Under the pieces are notes generated by a model. It saw only the letters and a list, made by a program, of their open reading frames with translations, ran no database searches and was not told the origin of the DNA. A stretch of 6,037 nucleotides of DNA from positions 1 through 6,037 of the forward strand of contig JAJQGR010000024.1 in the NCBI GenBank assembly GCA_021200345.1, written 5' to 3'. The position numbers and the translations under genes were made by a program. This stretch comes from Lachnospiraceae bacterium. Its GTDB lineage: Bacteria; Bacillota; Clostridia; Lachnospirales; Lachnospiraceae. How positions within the stretch are numbered: position 1 is the first letter of the stretch; each line of letters opens with the position of its first letter. Positions 5,607 through 6,037 of the stretch are shown piece after piece.

Positions 5607-6037
5607 TTCTTCAGGTATTCCCACAGACGGTCCGGGTGCAGATTGATCATCAGCTCCTGCGGGAAATTCACCTGCTGCAGGATTTTATCCGCTCCGTCAA
5701 AGATCCCCACCGCATCGCAGTAATGGGCGTCCGTTCCTAACAGAATGGGCGCCTGATATTTTTTACAAAGCTCCAGATATACCGGTATGTTTTCCTCCGC
5801 GTTCTGCCTGGCGTTAAACGAATTCATGGAGCTGTTGTTGACCTCCAGCAGCACATGATACCTTTTCGCCGCCTCCACCAGCCGCTCATATTCTAAAGGA
5901 TATCTGGAATCATCCGGATGACCGATGACACAGACATAAGGGTTTTGCATTGCCCTGATCAGACTTTCCGTATTTTCCCTGGCACTGCCCGGCTTCACAC
6001 AGGAAAGGTGCTGGCTGGCGACGCAATAATCCAGAAG
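5594..6037 (-). CDS. PHP-domain metal-dependent phosphatase, C-terminal part (YcdX-like; 5' end outside window)
   Basis: The frame is open from the right edge (codon 6035-6037) to a TAG at 5594-5596, giving 148 residues. A GTG at 5996-5998 is internal, because upstream codons continue the conserved sequence LLDYCVASQHLSCVKPG. PHP enzymes of this type hydrolyse phosphomonoesters using a trinuclear metal site on a distorted seven-stranded barrel. The part seen here holds the late metal ligands: the His of VASQH, the His of VIGHPDD, and the Asp and His of LGTDAHY. LLEVNNSSMNSF lies between them and is typical of the YcdX-like subgroup. The N-terminal HxH ligands lie outside the window. About 95-100 residues are probably missing, judging from usual lengths near 240-250. 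Substrate is not deducible. The 3' end overlaps the convergent membrane-protein gene by 13 bases. Confidence 0.9.
   Translation of the reverse strand, partial: LLDYCVASQHLSCVKPGSARENTESLIRAMQNPYVCVIGHPDDSRYPLEYERLVEAAKRYHVLLEVNNSSMNSFNARQNAEENIPVYLELCKKYQAPILLGTDAHYCDAVGIFDGADKILQQVNFPQELMINLHPDRLWEYLKNYEA

Noticed and set aside
5594..6037. PHP phosphatase as a short complete gene starting at the GTG at 5998
   Set aside because: The frame continues upstream to the window edge with conserved PHP sequence including a metal-ligand histidine (VASQH), so the GTG is internal.
1..6037. A defence system, mobile element or CRISPR array
   Set aside because: No spaced repeats, transposase, integrase, nuclease or toxin-antitoxin motifs are visible on either strand. 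The content is housekeeping plus small membrane proteins.

Overview
This looks like a chromosomal segment of a Gram-positive member of the Clostridia, most likely the Lachnospiraceae. Three things suggest this. Strong AGGAGG-type ribosome binding sites precede the genes. A bacterial PurO-type IMP cyclohydrolase sits beside a stand-alone AICAR transformylase. Small membrane proteins of the DUF6056-like and DUF6106-like kinds are present. The placement rests on remembered family resemblance, not on a search. There are no tRNA or rRNA genes, CRISPR arrays, insertion sequences or phage genes, and base composition looks even throughout.

Layout, left to right. (1) 2-499 (+): the C-terminal end of a membrane protein resembling DUF6056, cut by the left edge. 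(2) 536-3948 (-): a tight three-gene purine operon, read guaB, then PurO-like IMP cyclohydrolase, then stand-alone AICAR transformylase. (3) 3949-4087: a short non-coding strip that packs the terminator of the next gene directly against the guaB promoter. (4) 4088-4588 (-): a two-helix membrane protein of DUF6106 type. (5) 4589-4829: a roughly 240-base AT-rich divergent control region with one promoter facing each way and an 11-bp inverted repeat. It is the longest stretch without a gene. (6) 4830-5606 (+): a single-pass membrane protein of unknown function with an extremely acidic, tyrosine-rich outer domain. (7) 5594-6037 (-): the C-terminal part of a PHP-domain metal-dependent phosphatase, cut by the right edge. 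Its 3' end overlaps the preceding gene tail to tail.

The operon covers three consecutive steps: AICAR to FAICAR (transformylase), FAICAR to IMP (cyclohydrolase), and IMP to XMP (IMP dehydrogenase). Most bacteria do the first two with one bifunctional PurH of about 510-530 residues. Here the transformylase lacks the N-terminal MGS-like cyclohydrolase domain, and an unrelated Ntn-fold PurO-type enzyme encoded next door apparently supplies that activity. This non-orthologous replacement is the clearest biological point in the window. It is known in outline from archaea and related clostridia, so it is not a new system. The genes flanking the operon show no evident link to purines.

The least described object is the acidic membrane protein at 4830-5606. 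From residue 51 to its end it has about 46 Asp/Glu and only three Lys/Arg, none of them after residue 119.
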